A DNA stretch of 64,000 bases from assembly GCF_910592395.1 (NCBI RefSeq), contig NC_088326.1, forward strand, positions 1,183,001 through 1,247,000. Reading direction: 5' to 3'. Made by a program: the position numbers and the translations under genes. Positions 13,039 to 25,383 of the stretch are shown here, piece by piece. Source of the stretch: Lineus longissimus (Eukaryota; Nemertea; Pilidiophora; Heteronemertea; Lineidae). The stretch's first letter is position 1; each line of letters begins with the position of its first letter. Under the pieces are notes generated by a model. The model was not told the DNA's origin. It was given only the letters and a program-made list of their open reading frames with translations, and ran no database searches.

Positions 13039-15298
13039 TTAGAATTTCTCCTTTGATGGTTCAATGACGATTTCATCGGGTGTAACAGCACTGTTGTCGT
13101 GCCCTCCGCTGTAAAGAAAAGAAGAAGTTATGAAATATTTCAACCAGGAACCGTGAATGTGAATACTTCAGGGTGAACAGTGGTATTTTGACTTACTCTG
13201 CTGGAGCATCCGCTGGGGCCGACGGCTGGGCCGGGGTTTGACCAGGATAGATAAATCCCTTTTGTTTAGGATAGAGGCCATCGGGGAATTGACCTTTATG
13301 TGCATTGCTGGTCATTGTCATGGGTTGGCCTGACATCTGAAGAAGATGAGAATAGTTTAAGATATAAAGAGTCTACTGGATCACAATCCAGCAAATAATG
13401 CAAAGTCATTTGGGTAAAAATCTTAGATCAAAGCTACTCATGATTTTTATGTTTCTCGGTCTTCAAGTACGGTCAGACTACTGAGGACACATTGAACTAA
13501 ACTTAAAGGGAACCATCAAATACTAGTTTCTTTCTCTATAAATTTGTGGACCAACTGTTGTGGGATATGAATCCTACTCACCCGATCTTGGCTCCTCTTG
13601 AAAGCCATACAGAACACAACTATGATGATGATACCGACGGCCAGACCCAGGAATCCCAAACAGAGGAATGCAATACCAATGATACCTCCAACCCTGGAAA
13701 CAAGTCAAACACATTAGCTTCCACAAGGGAGAGGGAACAGCCAACAGAGAAACAACCCAGGCATTACAAAAACATAAATTTTCAAGTGCCACGTATTTAG
13801 TGATTTTGGTCATTTATCATTCATCTACCGGTATATATATAAATTTATTCTACAGTATTTGAAGTGGTTGGGGGTGGGGGACATTAGTAACCAATTTCTC
13901 TTGGTACTGATTGGGATAGGTATAACCCACAATCGAGTACCGGTAGTAGAATGGGTAACAAAGTCAAACTACTTTGCTCATTGTTGTGTAACTGGGTCAA
14001 AACACATGCCTCCTAAAAAGTCACCCATACAAATCTATATTGGATGAAAACTCTGCAGTGCATGATGTTTGTATAGTGTTTTCACAGTCAGCCATGTTTG
14101 AGGGCAGAACAATGAATTGTCATGCCTGACTTAACTGAATCAAATGGTGTCATGGTCAGTTTGGCTTGCTTTCTTTTGTCTGTCCCTTGAAACCACTCTA
14201 TAGATTCTATTCTCAAGAAGTTTCTGCACCCAAATAATATGATAAGTCCTGGTCTCTGCCTTTTGCAAACAAAACAAGTGAATCATGTGTGTTAAGAGTC
14301 AAGGGGAGCAAAGGCTAAATATAGGCCATAATGTCTAGACTGGTCGCTGTTACTGATAACCCAAGGGTTAAACCAACCCCAGAAGTAAAAAACAATTAAT
14401 GCCAATTGATAATACTGGACTCATCAACTAAATGCAAATACAAATATTCTCTATTTTTGGTCAATATCTTCTAATGTAAACACAGAATTTATATCAATGT
14501 GCATTGGACATTTACAATCAATCAATAAAGAGAAGTGCTGCGATTGAAATGAAATATCATTGAATAAGGCCAGCTGGGACATGGAAAATATCATCAGTTC
14601 TGAGGGCGCGGTCATTCAATTCATGACAATGTGTTGGCTTTGAAAAGACTGATTTTTAAATGATATACTGAACTGAGCAAACTGAGCTTGCGGCCACTGC
14701 TCTTTTAAATGTCCATTCAGATAACCATTTCCTCCAGCATTGGTTTTACATGATTAAAGACTTCAGGCATGGCCACACAAGAAAGGTTGAAAGCAGTCAT
14801 ATATTGAATGACAAAGTCCATTGGGAAAGAACATCATGAAATGAACAGTTTTTCTCCTCCAATACAGCAACAGTTATGCCTCAACTGTGTTATTTAAGGC
14901 CTAGTACCTTGGAGTTCGGATTCAGCCTGACAAATATTTCATCACAAGGTCCTACTTTTGCTTGCCCAACATGTAGGAATCTCAGTTTGCTATTGCACCT
15001 CAATGCCGACCCACAGCCAGCTCATTCTTGGGATACTAGAAAACACCACTCCCCTTGTAAAACATGCATGATGTTTTCAGAAGAAGAAAAATATAACGCA
15101 CCAATCGCTGTTATGGTCCCCAGGGATGTACTTGGCAAAGTAAACAAGTAACACTATTCCAATGATGAACAGCAATAAAGAGATTCCCATCCAGCCAATG
15201 CCACAATTCCGCACCCGCCATAGCTTCTTCTTCATCTTCTCGATTGGATTCAGGGTACCAAGGTTGCCCCCCTCCACCTCTGCAGTGCAGCAGCCCAT
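13039..15298 (-). CDS. Two-pass membrane protein with MGCC N-terminus, family not recognised
   Basis: Four exons (minus strand, 15298-15102, 13693-13582, 13336-13197, 13108-13039) join in frame into 172 residues. The cytosolic-looking N-terminus starts MGCC, a pattern that in other proteins carries N-myristoyl and palmitoyl groups. Two hydrophobic segments follow, about residues 33-54 (ISLLLFIIGIVLLVYF) and 66-96 (rich in Gly/Ile/Leu), joined by a short polar loop (KYIPGDHNSDW). Basic residues KKKLWRVR precede the first and KRSQDR follows the second, so both ends probably face the cytosol. The C-terminal 75 residues are Pro/Gln/Ala-rich with tyrosines, ending EIVIEPSKEKF. The upstream acceptor TTCTTCTTCTTCAG (ending at 15338) shows a 5' untranslated exon further up. 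I do not recognise the family. Exon structure is strong, function unknown. Confidence 0.8.
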
Positions 15299-15338
15299 TG
15301 TTGCAGTTCTCTACCACTTCGAAAGGCTAAATAATCTG

Positions 15339-16979
15339 AAGAAGAAGAAGGAGAATTATCTTAAAGAGGCTCTAGGTTGCCTTTGTGAAGAACTGTCCAA
15401 TGATTAAATTCTTTATCATTTAGGGAGAACAAAAATGCACATTTCTAAAGTCGCCGGTGCAGAGACAATATCATGAAAACGTGGCCGGCCGGGTGACATC
15501 AAAACTCCATCCTGCATAACAAAGAACATGATTGGACCCTTCTTTCTTGGGTGTAATAGCCACAGGCCCAGTACACTTGTACACTACAGTCACAATTCCA
15601 AAGCCAAGACCCAGGGGCACAGGGCAAGGCCAAGGCCAAGCAAGGGAAGTCAACATTAACATATGGTCTGGTCTAGCAACAATACTCTTCAAGAGGACTA
15701 GTGATAAGCGAATATAACTAGAGAATTGAGAACTAAAACATTCCTTCCAGCATGTCCAGTGGCAGTGGCAGTGCATTGCTTGCGTGTAGCATGTGCACAC
15801 ACTTGGACTGTCATGATGACTGGTCTGATGTGTATGCGAAACCTGACAGTTGTCGAGTTGACACTTCATTCATAAACACTGGCTTCTTTTACACAACAGA
15901 CGAGCTCCTGGATTTATTACTAATAGTAGATGATTCAAACTACACCAAAATCTGAAAAACGAAATACAGCATCACGAGGCATGACGAAAATGGAGGAAAA
16001 GATTCATAATTCGGATATATTTGCCAACAAACCTAGAGAAAATACTTCAAAATTCTTTGAAGGGCGGCACCATTTTAGAAATTGCCCGGATGAGCTGTGA
16101 ATGGGGGCCGAGAATGAAAAGTGAAAAACAAAAACTTGCAAAAACTACTTTGGAAAGAAGCACAAAATTCATTTTTTGACGGATTTTTTTGCTGTGGGTC
16201 TTAACTTGAAATATCAAGTGACCTAGATACATCGAAAAACACCATACTTTATATCATCAAAACACCTATGTCAAAAATAGACGTTAGCCGAACCGGCTGC
16301 TGTAGGAGGAATGGCCCGGCGGTTGATGTTATATCCAATCCGCGTTAGCAGGTCATGTGATCCTTGAGATTTCGCGGGAAATGAAATTGTAAACAAACGC
16401 ACGTGCGCAGTTCAAATGGTGAACAATTGCGGACTTGGTTTTCCCGGTGTTTTGAAAAGGGTTTCTTAAAGGGGGACTATGGGTAGGAGCTGGGGGTGAA
16501 ATTGGTGGTATTCCTATTTGACGACTAATACGTGCAGTTAGTGGCTTTAGCCTTAGGGGAGGTGGCGTTTTGTATGTGTCTCGGTCAATATAGGATACTT
16601 CTCACTCACGTGTTTTGACCAGTAAATCAGGCTGTAAACCGATAATGAATAATGAAAAATGAAAAAAAGCCTCATCATCTTTTTAAATCTCTCGGACGGT
16701 AAACCGGATTAATCATTCGAATTCCCATGGCCTACGTTTCAGGTGCGTTGCAGGTCAATTGTCGATGCTGTCACCTATTAGTGAGGATAATAACTAGTAG
16801 TTCCGGCAAATGTGGAAAATATTGACGTTGTTTACTTCTTCGCACATTTTGTACACGTTGTTGTGAGTTATGGCGTTGTTGGATACCGGGGAATTTTAGA
16901 AAGTGCTCCAGATTTGTTGAAATATTTCCAGTTCACATTGTTTTGCTCCATCCAAAAGTTGTTGAAATTATCTTAAATA
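15339..16979. other. Intergenic stretch with probable divergent start region near 16.3-16.9 kb
   Basis: No coding exon recognised. It separates two genes pointing away from each other. At 16371-16382 lies TTTCGCGGGAAA, an E2F-type palindrome, and at about 16399 CACGTG (E-box). The 5' untranslated exon of the minus-strand gene and the start of the C8orf34-like transcript should lie here but cannot be placed. Confidence 0.4.
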
Positions 16980-19900
16980 ATGGCAGCGCAACAGAGAGTC
17001 CAAGCATACTTGGAAAAGCATAAGATCAGTGGTCTTTTTGAGGTATATTTGTACAGAAAACCAGGAAACCAAACTTGATTTTTTTAAAGTTATACAGGGT
17101 GCATCAAAAAAATGCAGCTGTTGACATTCCAAAAAGCAATATACCCAAGGATGGTCTCCGCTTTCCATATTATTCATCATTAAATGGCATGTGGCCCAGA
17201 TTTTGGCCTTTGCCTTTATTGGATTGAGATGATACATAAATTTTGCCATCCTTGTTCCAGGAACTGATGGCCAAGGTGATAAACAATACACCGACTGATC
17301 CTCTGGTGTACCTCTGTACCCTCCTCGAGAGGAAAGTCGAGAAGCGTAAGATGACAGGATCGGCTGGGATCTCGGCAATGAGGAAGAGCGCCAGTGATAT
17401 GGATGGGAGGATGAGAGGTACAGCTGGTGCGTGGGCTACAACGAGTGTAGGTAAGTCACAACCTAAGGGAACAATTATATAATAGTTTGGAATTGAAGGA
17501 TTACCATTCAGACATAGTGAAAATCAGGAAAATCCTTGATCAGCCAACAACATCATCTGCAAGATTCGTCTTTGATTTTTTCCAACTTAGAGCTGCTTCA
17601 CTGCCTCACTGATTTCACTATTTCTGTATTAAAATCATTCATAGTATCTCCATGATCTATAATTGTGTAACTATTGCATGTTTTATTGTAGTTATATTTT
17701 GTACTATATACATATCATCATACATCATAATTATCCAGATGGAAATTTTGATTGTGATAATTCCTGCCAGCTTACATTATTATTGTGTCAGTCAACTGTA
17801 TTATTTGTATTACCTTTGGCCCCTAGAGGGCGTATTTGAGTAATAAAATTGAATTGAATTGAATTGTTTTAGTGCCAAGGAGCAGAGGCTGTGGGGAAAG
17901 CTGCAGTGGTAGGGATGGGAGAATTAGGGGTACAGCCGGGGCGATGGGTCACAACCAGGGTTCGTAGGTCATACTAGCCTGATTGAGAGGACTGTCATAT
18001 CTCAAATTTATGACAATTTGGGTCGGGGGGGGGGGCAGTTTTATGTAATTCTATTTCATGCACCTGTTTTCAGATGGAGGCTTAGCTGTTGCCAAGGAGC
18101 GTGGCGTGACATATGAAAAGCCTTGGTTGTCCAGCACAAACACTAAGAGGGTACCAAGACCAAAGACAGCTGATGAAACTTCCAAGCCACGTAAGAACAA
18201 AGGTTCCCAAAAACTTTTGGCCGGGTCTATTTGGCAGCCACTCGCCGAACAGGCATCTTTTTTTGTCCTGTTTGGAGAGCCGCTTGCCAAACAGCACTAA
18301 AAAGCCACCCTGTTCGGCCAGCCGGGCTTGCCAAACGGGTAAAAAATCTTCCCTGTTTGGCGAGCTGGAGACTTTACTTTAATATTAATGAGTTCGGCTC
18401 TCCATTCAGGACAAGAAAAAGTCGCTGTTCGGTAAGCCGGGCTTGCCAAGTAGTCACTTCCAAAACTTTAATACCTCAGAATGGTGCGTCATGGTTTAGT
18501 GACAAGTTAGATTCATAATATGGACATTGTGGGTTCAAGTACCATGCATTGGCATCACTATAATCACAAACTTTAAAAAAACTTAAGTCAATTGTTGACA
18601 AAAGCTGGAAGAGGAAGAAGAGGTATGGTATGCACCCTATTTTCATCCTGTAAATAGGGCCTTTTTTGCTTGGTTAGGAGGAGGGTGTCAAGGACCCTGG
18701 TCTACAAGGATGCGGTGTTTCATAAAATGTGTTTTTCTCTTTCAGCTCGACGCTCTCGTTCTCCAGCTAAACAAGATTGGAACAACGATAAGAAAGTTGG
18801 CGCCAAGGATTTTGACGAGATGTTTGCACAAACACAGACTCACCCGCGGAGGTCCGGGTCGCCCACGAAGACGGGGACAGAGAAGCTGTGGAGGAGCCCG
18901 TCGTATGAGGTGAGTCCGCATACACAATGGAGAGGTACATTAAGGAGGTCAGTGGCTGGGGCACCAGATTCATAATCACGAGGTCTTGTCAAAAATCACC
19001 TAGACTAAGCACAGACAATTTGCAGTATTTTTTAATCCTTTCCATTGAAGCATGAACTTAACTACAAGAGCCATGGATACACTGGACCCCGTCATATTGG
19101 GACAGCGAGTGACTTGGATGCCGAGCTGAGTATCTCAAGTGGCAAACCGGTCAGAGAGAAGCCGAGAACTAGTGCAACAGTTGCGTAAGTAAAACGTTAT
19201 AAAAAATTTGTTTTTGATGACATAGGATGGGACAATAACATATCTTGGTCCTTATTATGAAGTTTCATACTTCCAGAGTAAAGTGTGGCTGCCCTTTATA
19301 TACCAGTAGGCCTACACCTTCCAATTCCCAGCACTCACTTTTATTCTTCTTAACTTAGGACCATCAAACAGAAAGGAGCGAAATCGAATGCGATGAAACA
19401 TCGTCAAGAACTCCAAAGGTACCTGCAAGCTCAGAAAAAACAGGAGGATTCTGGTATTGAAGACAGCCATTCATACGAGGGAGAAGATGACGGCCTCGAT
19501 GTTTGGGGTAAGATTTGGATTCTGGGGAATTTCATTTTCCTGAGACATGGGAGAACCCACTTCATATCAAGCAACAAAAGGAGGTCAAGGTTGTTGGCCT
19601 GGAGCCAGCCTAAAAAAACCTGCAATGCTTATCACAGATTTTATTCTTCTTCAACAGAAAACCTGGATGACTTGAAGAGTGAGGGTGTGACAAACATCAA
19701 GGGCTCCGGCATCAAGATCAAGGTAACTATAGCAATGTCTTTCATCTGTGAGTGTGATGCTAAATACCAGCTTTCAGCATTGTTAGATGCTTAGTCCTCA
19801 TGTGGACGCTCTGGTTACACGCAAGCGCTAACTAGATGAAACTCATTCACCCGTATTGTATCTAAAGGCTATACAAATTTGTCCTGAATCAAGAAAAAAT

Positions 19901-22900
19901 AGATTCTAAAAAAAAATTACCTACTGTTTTTTGAAGATATTTGACAACATGTTGCAGAGACGAATTATTCCACTGTATTTTTGTACAAAACATTTAATTT
20001 TCAGTCACTGCAATTATCACAAAGACAAGGAAATAAGGTTTGAAACATTGAAATTGTAGAACTGCCCTTTCAAACTTCTAACTAACACTGTCACAGGAAC
20101 ACATGCTTTATTTTACGGCACTCACTGAATCATACTGAAAGCAAAGATGAGTTTGTGAAAAAATGACGTTACTTGGGGGGTACTTCTAAAGCTGGGCATA
20201 TTGTACCGGTAGATCCTACCAGTAAGTGATGACTCATTCAGGTAGCCTTCTAATGTATCTTTGAATAGTGCATTATCTGATTCACGAGGAGAACGTCTAC
20301 CTGTGGAGCTGAAGGAGAGAATGATAGGTGATCGGTCCACAGTCTCCTTTTACAGTAGAGACCAAGCTTTACTGTGAAGTCAGTTCTGTCTACCTTTGTG
20401 GTATGGTATGACAAATGTGTGGTATGAAACCTGATTTTTTTCACAAAAGTCAGTCCAGATATCTGTGTGAATTCTGTTTCCCATAACTTCTGTTTTCAGT
20501 ATTTGTTAACCATTTTTCTCTCAGTTGAACAACTATTTTTGTTTATAAACTTGCAGAGGATTCTTCCCTACCCCTTAAACCTTGGCCAACTTTAAACCTT
20601 GGTTGTAGCGTCCGTCGTTTGTATCCGTTTAACCCAGGCCGGCATGTCTGAGGTCTATACAGTGCCCATTTCCCTAACCTTTTGAAGAATCAAATTTGAG
20701 TTAGAATGTCGCAGAATATGAGTTTTTGTCACTGATGTCATGTCTGAATTGTTATGTTGTAGGCACTGCCCGCCAGATCTGGAGACCCCGTCGTACGAGT
20801 TGCTATCTGCGGACGCTGCGCCAAGTAAGTTTTATTTCACAAATTTTCTGTACCAGTCATTTACCGTAGATGCTTTAAACAGTCGTCCTTTAACATTATA
20901 TCTTTTGTACATTGAAGGCAAAATATCATTCCTTCTGCCTTTTCAGGATAATGACGTCTGCTGAGCCTATCTCTTACGACGGTGCCACCGAAAGTGGCTC
21001 CAAGTTTGGTGAGCTGCCCCAGTACAGCTCGATTGAGACTCAGCGATCAGTCCAGTTCTCTAATGTGGAGGATGAGGATTTCGAGAGCGTCTCCCAGGTG
21101 TCTGGGCCAGTAAGTGTTTTGATTTGCCAAAAATAGGCCTCAGTAGTGTTGCTTATCTGTCTACCAATACTGCATCGTTGAACTTTATATTCGGTATGCA
21201 TTCACACACTTGGACATCTTCAATTTCAAGTTCAATTTTCAAATTTTGAACAGGTTGTAGGCCTTTAAGAGGAGCTGTGCAGCTATGGTGTGTCTCAGAG
21301 ATGTTTCCAAATCTTTCTTCATTTTAATTTCTGAAACACACTCTCTTGACTTTTCAGCGTCGTCCTGTTTGGCAAGACTCTGATGGTATGTTTAACCCAC
21401 TCATTGTAATGATCACCCATGTCTGTAGGTAGATGTTGCACAGTAGAAACTCTCTGCCAAGGGCTACTTTGGGACTGCCCGATGCTGTCCTTAAGAGAGG
21501 TGTCCTGATTGCAGAGGTCAATTGCAGTGGAAATAACCAATCTGGGCCGAGATGCAGTATCCATAATAGAGAGGTGTCTGCTTGAGGAGGTTCTGCTGTA
21601 GTTGTGTTACCTTCAGTTTGACATATCCTGAATATTTTAACCAATAACCTGATCTTAGATTAGACCTTCTCTGCCTTAACAAACAATTGACAACTATTGA
21701 TTTATTTGCTCTAGCGCCTCATTTGCATAACGCCTTCCTTCTTCTTGCACCAAGGACTCTCCGACTCCAGTGTTGATTCTGCCGACTTCCATGGCAATAA
21801 CGTCCTCAACCTTCGCAACCTTAACATCATCCAATCTACAGGTAGCTTATACTGGGCGTCCAAGTCAAAATGCAACAATTGATTTTGCTTAGTACATCTT
21901 TTCTATATAAAAAACCTGTGCCGTACCATTTACCTTCTGAAAATATCTGTAAGTGATGAAGAAAACAATGTTCCCAAATTGTTGCATTTTTATTTCGACA
22001 CCCTGTATATGGGATTCACGCGGAGACTCAATGCACTAATCCTTACTAATCGATGCACATCTCTTTAGTTCAAACACATAACAAGACGTTTATCTACTTT
22101 TGAATCAATTGTTTAGTGAGGGTTCTGAAAGGGTATTTCTTCAGGAATATGATAGCTTTAGAATAAGGAACGTTGTAAGAATGAGCAGGAACAAAAATTT
22201 AAAGCAAAAATTCTGACTTTGGTATTCTTACAGTTGAGACAACCACACCCCGAAAGGGTGTCTCGATGTTCGAATCACATGGCACTCCAAATAAAGGTAG
22301 ACCGATGTACAGCCGAGCAGATGTCCGCGACTCGATGCAGTCTCTTGGGCAGTCGTCTGCAGCAGGTGGTGGAGGTCAGATCGATCTGAATGCTACGGCA
22401 CCTGCCGCCATCCTGGCCCCCCAGGTTGGTGGTGATACGCCCAGGACTGTGGACACCAGCCACACCCCTGTACCAAACTGGCAGAGGACCATGTCTGAAG
22501 ATGTAAGTCATTACTGATCTACTTGACTTTGCCCTATTTCGGAGATCGGTTGTATCATGGTCAGACATTGGGTTCATAACCAGGATGACATGGGTTCAAA
22601 CTCTATTTCATTCATACTGTTTGATCACTGTGCCCGTGAGCTTCTCCCTAGAGTGTAATCTTTGGTCCACTCTGGCATTGGTACTTGGGTGCAGAGCATC
22701 TCAGTTTTACGCCTCAGTCATTTGACGGACTGCCATGCAGCCATATTTTTTTAACTCCCCAGTATTTGGAATCATAATGCAAGTTCCCTTGATTTCAGCT
22801 TGACGAAAGGAATGTGGAAAGCCCTGAATTACTGGCACAAAAAGGGAGATCCTGGGCAATACCTGAGGATTCGGAGATATCCGATATGGAGTGGGACAGG

Positions 22901-23179
22901 AGAAAGGGGGCTGGACAGAAGGGGCGCCAAGCAGGTCAGCATCTAAGTCTTTTCCTACTTCTTCAACTATTGTGACTGCGTAGGAGTAGCCGATCACAAG
23001 CTAAAGATCATCTCATTGCGATGTGGACTCTTTTACTTGGCCTGGCACAGGCATCGTAAGGACCAGAGTTGAGAAGCTTTACCAGCTAGGGCCTCGAGAG
23101 AAGCAACAGGTCACACAATATGAAATAAATACTGATGTAAATTTTCCTTTTTCTGATCTTTTCAGGTGGGCAGTACTGA
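16980..23179 (+). CDS. C8orf34: C8orf34 (vest-1) homologue with N-terminal RIIa-like domain
   Basis: Fourteen exons join in frame to 546 residues: 16980-17042, 17261-17450, 18074-18190, 18746-18909, 19051-19184, 19359-19507, 19658-19722, 20763-20824, 20947-21109, 21358-21385, 21755-21841, 22234-22502, 22799-22934, 23166-23179. The N-terminus (RVQAYLEKHKISGLFEELM) is the dimerisation/docking-type helix pair found at the start of human C8orf34. Later matches are YEKPW, DFDEM, an EDSGIEDS acidic segment, LDDLKSEGVT and the short ICGRCAK motif corresponding to ICSRCA in human. Between these the chain is Ser/Pro/Arg-rich and probably disordered. RIIa-fold domains in other proteins bind A-kinase anchoring helices or ciliary partners; that role is inference here. 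The C-terminus (GRQAGGQY) differs from the human one. Every exon junction keeps phase. Confidence 0.88.
17090..17130 (+). mobile_element. Solitary mariner-like end in intron 1
   Basis: TATACAGGGTGCATCAAAAA at about 17092 matches the TACAGGGTGT-type terminal repeat of mariner elements and resembles the ends of the element at 21848-22009. The other end was not found nearby, so this may be a truncated copy. Confidence 0.4.
17733..17866 (+). mobile_element. Dispersed retroposon-like repeat with (GAATT)n tail, copy 1
   Basis: This block in intron 2 of the C8orf34 homologue is repeated in inverse orientation at 43548-43684. It contains GGCCCCTAGAGGGCGTATTT and ends in AATAAAATTGAATTGAATTG. A 3' end carrying a short-period repeat tail is typical of non-LTR retrotransposons or SINEs. 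Confidence 0.6.
18215..18455. repeat. Cluster of TGTTTGGC/GCCAAACA inverted-repeat modules
   Basis: Within intron 3 of the C8orf34 homologue the phrases CTGTTTGG, GCTTGCCAAAC, CTGTTCGGCCAGCC, GCCGGGCTTGCCAA and GTTTGGCGAGC recur about every 30-60 bp in both orientations, so each module can fold back on itself. The copies also leave several frames open on both strands, which explains overlapping open frames here. No protein family resemblance was seen. Confidence 0.6.
21848..22009. mobile_element. Mariner-type MITE next to a splice donor
   Basis: The 162-bp element starts TATACTGGGCGTCC and ends with the reverse complement of TATACAGGGTGTCG. The roughly 34-bp ends are about 80% identical and include AAAATGCAACAATT. 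TA flanks and the CAGGGTGTC ends are typical of Tc1/mariner elements. It lacks coding capacity and begins only seven bases into the intron that follows exon 11 of the C8orf34 homologue. Confidence 0.7.
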
Positions 23180-23815
23180 TCATTGCTCCAGCAGCTGTTA
23201 GTTAGTTCTAGACCATGTAGATGATGATGTAGCCAAAGGTCGTATTGAAAACGAGACTGACGTATTGTCAATAGGCTTCTGTACTGTAGATTTCGCCAAA
23301 GCTTTTGTTCTTATTACTAACTAAACCCACCATGCTTAAAGTTATTCTGGATGCGATTCTGGATGAGTCTTTGCTCTACCTCTAAGACCACTGGAGTGGC
23401 GGAGTGACCCGATTGATACAAAAGCCAATGTTGTCTTGGAGTGATGCCAGGCGCCCAAGAAGTGCAATGACTTAACAGTGCCCATCATCCTTGAGTAGTA
23501 ATGTACTTTGCCCGTAATGTACTTTGCCCATCACCCGGATGTACCACTGTAATGTACCAGGTGGTGTGTACACCTATGTTATATATTTTGTATTGTATTG
23601 TATCTTTACATATTCAATATGAACACGTATCAAAATCCATCCATTTTTCATTGGAGAGAAAAAAACATTCCAAAAATACACAATGTTGTTCCTACAAGAG
23701 AATAGGTGAGATTCGTCTTTTAGGTTTTTTAGAGGAAAGTAGTTTATAGTTACTTATAAGTTTCAAGGACAAATGTAGATGAGAAGAAAGCGTACATATC
23801 AGTAGATCTTTATTT

Positions 23816-23821
23816 AATAAA
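23816..23821 (+). terminator. C8orf34: Likely polyadenylation signal of the C8orf34 homologue
   Basis: AATAAA about 640 bp after the stop codon at 23177-23179, and 32 bp before the minisatellite begins. It is embedded in AT-rich sequence, so the exact site used is uncertain. Confidence 0.45.
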
Positions 23822-23852
23822 TATATTTATACAAAGTGAAGTTAATTTGTAG

Positions 23853-25383
23853 TTTTTTGGCCACAGTGAGGGGAGTTGTCACTTTGTCTCCATTGTAGCT
23901 GTGGTATAGCTATCCCTTCATCTCGGACATAGCGAGGGGAGTTGTGACGTTGTCTCTGTTAGCTGTGGTAGCTATCCCTTCATCTCGGACATAGCGAGGG
24001 GAGTTGTGACACTGTCTCTGTTAGCTGTGGTAGCTATCCCTTCATCTCGGACATAGCGAGGGGAGTTGTGACACTGTCTCTGTTAGCTGGGTAGCTATCC
24101 CTTCATCTCGGACATAGCGAGGGGAGTTGTGACACTGTCTCTGTTAGCTGTGGTAGCTATCCCTTCATCTCGGACATAGCGAGGGGAGTTGTGACACTGT
24201 CTCTGTTAGCTGTGGTAGCTATCCCTTCATCTCGGACATAGCGAGGGGAGTTGTGACATTGTCTCTATTAGCTGTGGTAGCTATCCCTTCATCTCGGACA
24301 TAGCGAGGGGAGTTGTGACACTGTCTCTGTTAGCTGTGGTAGCTATACCTTCATCTCAGACATAGCGAGGGGAGTTGTGACGTTGTCTCTGTTAGCTGTG
24401 GTAGCTATCCCTTCATCTCGGACATAGCGAGGGGAGTTGTGACATTGTCTCTGTTAGCTGTGGTAGCTATCCCTACATCTCGGACATAGCGAGGGGAGTT
24501 GTGACATTGTCTCTATTAGCTGTGGTAGCTATCCCTTCATCTCGGACATAGCGAGGGGAGTTGTGACACTGTCTCTGTTAGCTGTGGTAGCTATCCCTTC
24601 ATCTCGGACATAGCGAGGGGAGTTGTGACATTGTCTCTGTTAGCTGTGGTAGCTATCCCTACATCTCGGACATAGCGAGGGGAGTTGTGACATTGTCTCT
24701 ATTAGCTGTGGTAGCTATCCCTTCATCTCGGACATAGCGAGGGGAGTTGTGACATTGTCTCTGTTAGCTGTGGTAGCTATCCCTACATCTCGGACATAGC
24801 GAGGGGAGTTGTGACATTGTCTCTATTAGCTGTGGTAGCTATCCCTTCATCTCAGACATAGCGAGGGGAGTTGTGACGTTGTCTCTGTTAGCTGTGGTAG
24901 CTATCCCTTCATCTCGGACATAGCGAGGGGAGTTGTGACGTTGTCTCTGTTAGCTGGGTAGCTATCCCTTCATCTCGGACATAGCGAGGGGAGTTGTGAC
25001 ACTGTCTCTGTTAGCTGTGGTAGCTATCCCTTCATCTCGGACATAGCGTGGGAGTTGTGACATTGTCTCTGTTAGCTGTGGTAGCTATCCCTTCATCTCG
25101 GACATAGCGAGGGGAGTTGTGACACTGTCTCTGTTAGCTGTGGTAGCTATCCCTTCATCTCGGACATAGCGAGGGGAGTTGTGACATTGTCTCTGTTAGC
25201 TGTGGTAGCTATCCCTTCATCTCGGACATAGCGAGGGGAGTTGTGACATTGTCTCTGTTAGCTGTGGTAGCTATCCCTTCATCTCGGACATAGCGAGGGG
25301 AGTTGTGACATTGTCTCTGTTAGCTGTGGTAGCTATCCCTTCATCTCGGACATAGCGAGGGGAGTTGTGACATTGTCTCTGCT
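23853..25383. repeat. 62-bp minisatellite, about 24-25 copies
   Basis: A 62-bp unit containing CATCTCGGACATAGCGAGGG and GAGTTGTGACATTGTCTCTG repeats head to tail. Units differ mainly at CACTG/CATTG/CGTTG, CTGTT/CTATT and CCTTCATC/CCTACATC; a few have short deletions (GCTGGGTAG near 24087 and 24955; GCGTGGGAG near 25046). The first unit is the most diverged. The array lies between the 3' end of the C8orf34 homologue and the DHHC genes and is not open through its length. Confidence 0.95.

Noticed and set aside
15471-15869. 132-codon minus-strand frame with cysteines and histidines
   Set aside because: No zinc-finger spacing or splice context; low-complexity GGCAAGGCC-type repeats keep it open.
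23853-25383. CRISPR-like regular repeats
   Set aside because: The 62-bp units are contiguous with no unique spacers, and the genome is animal.
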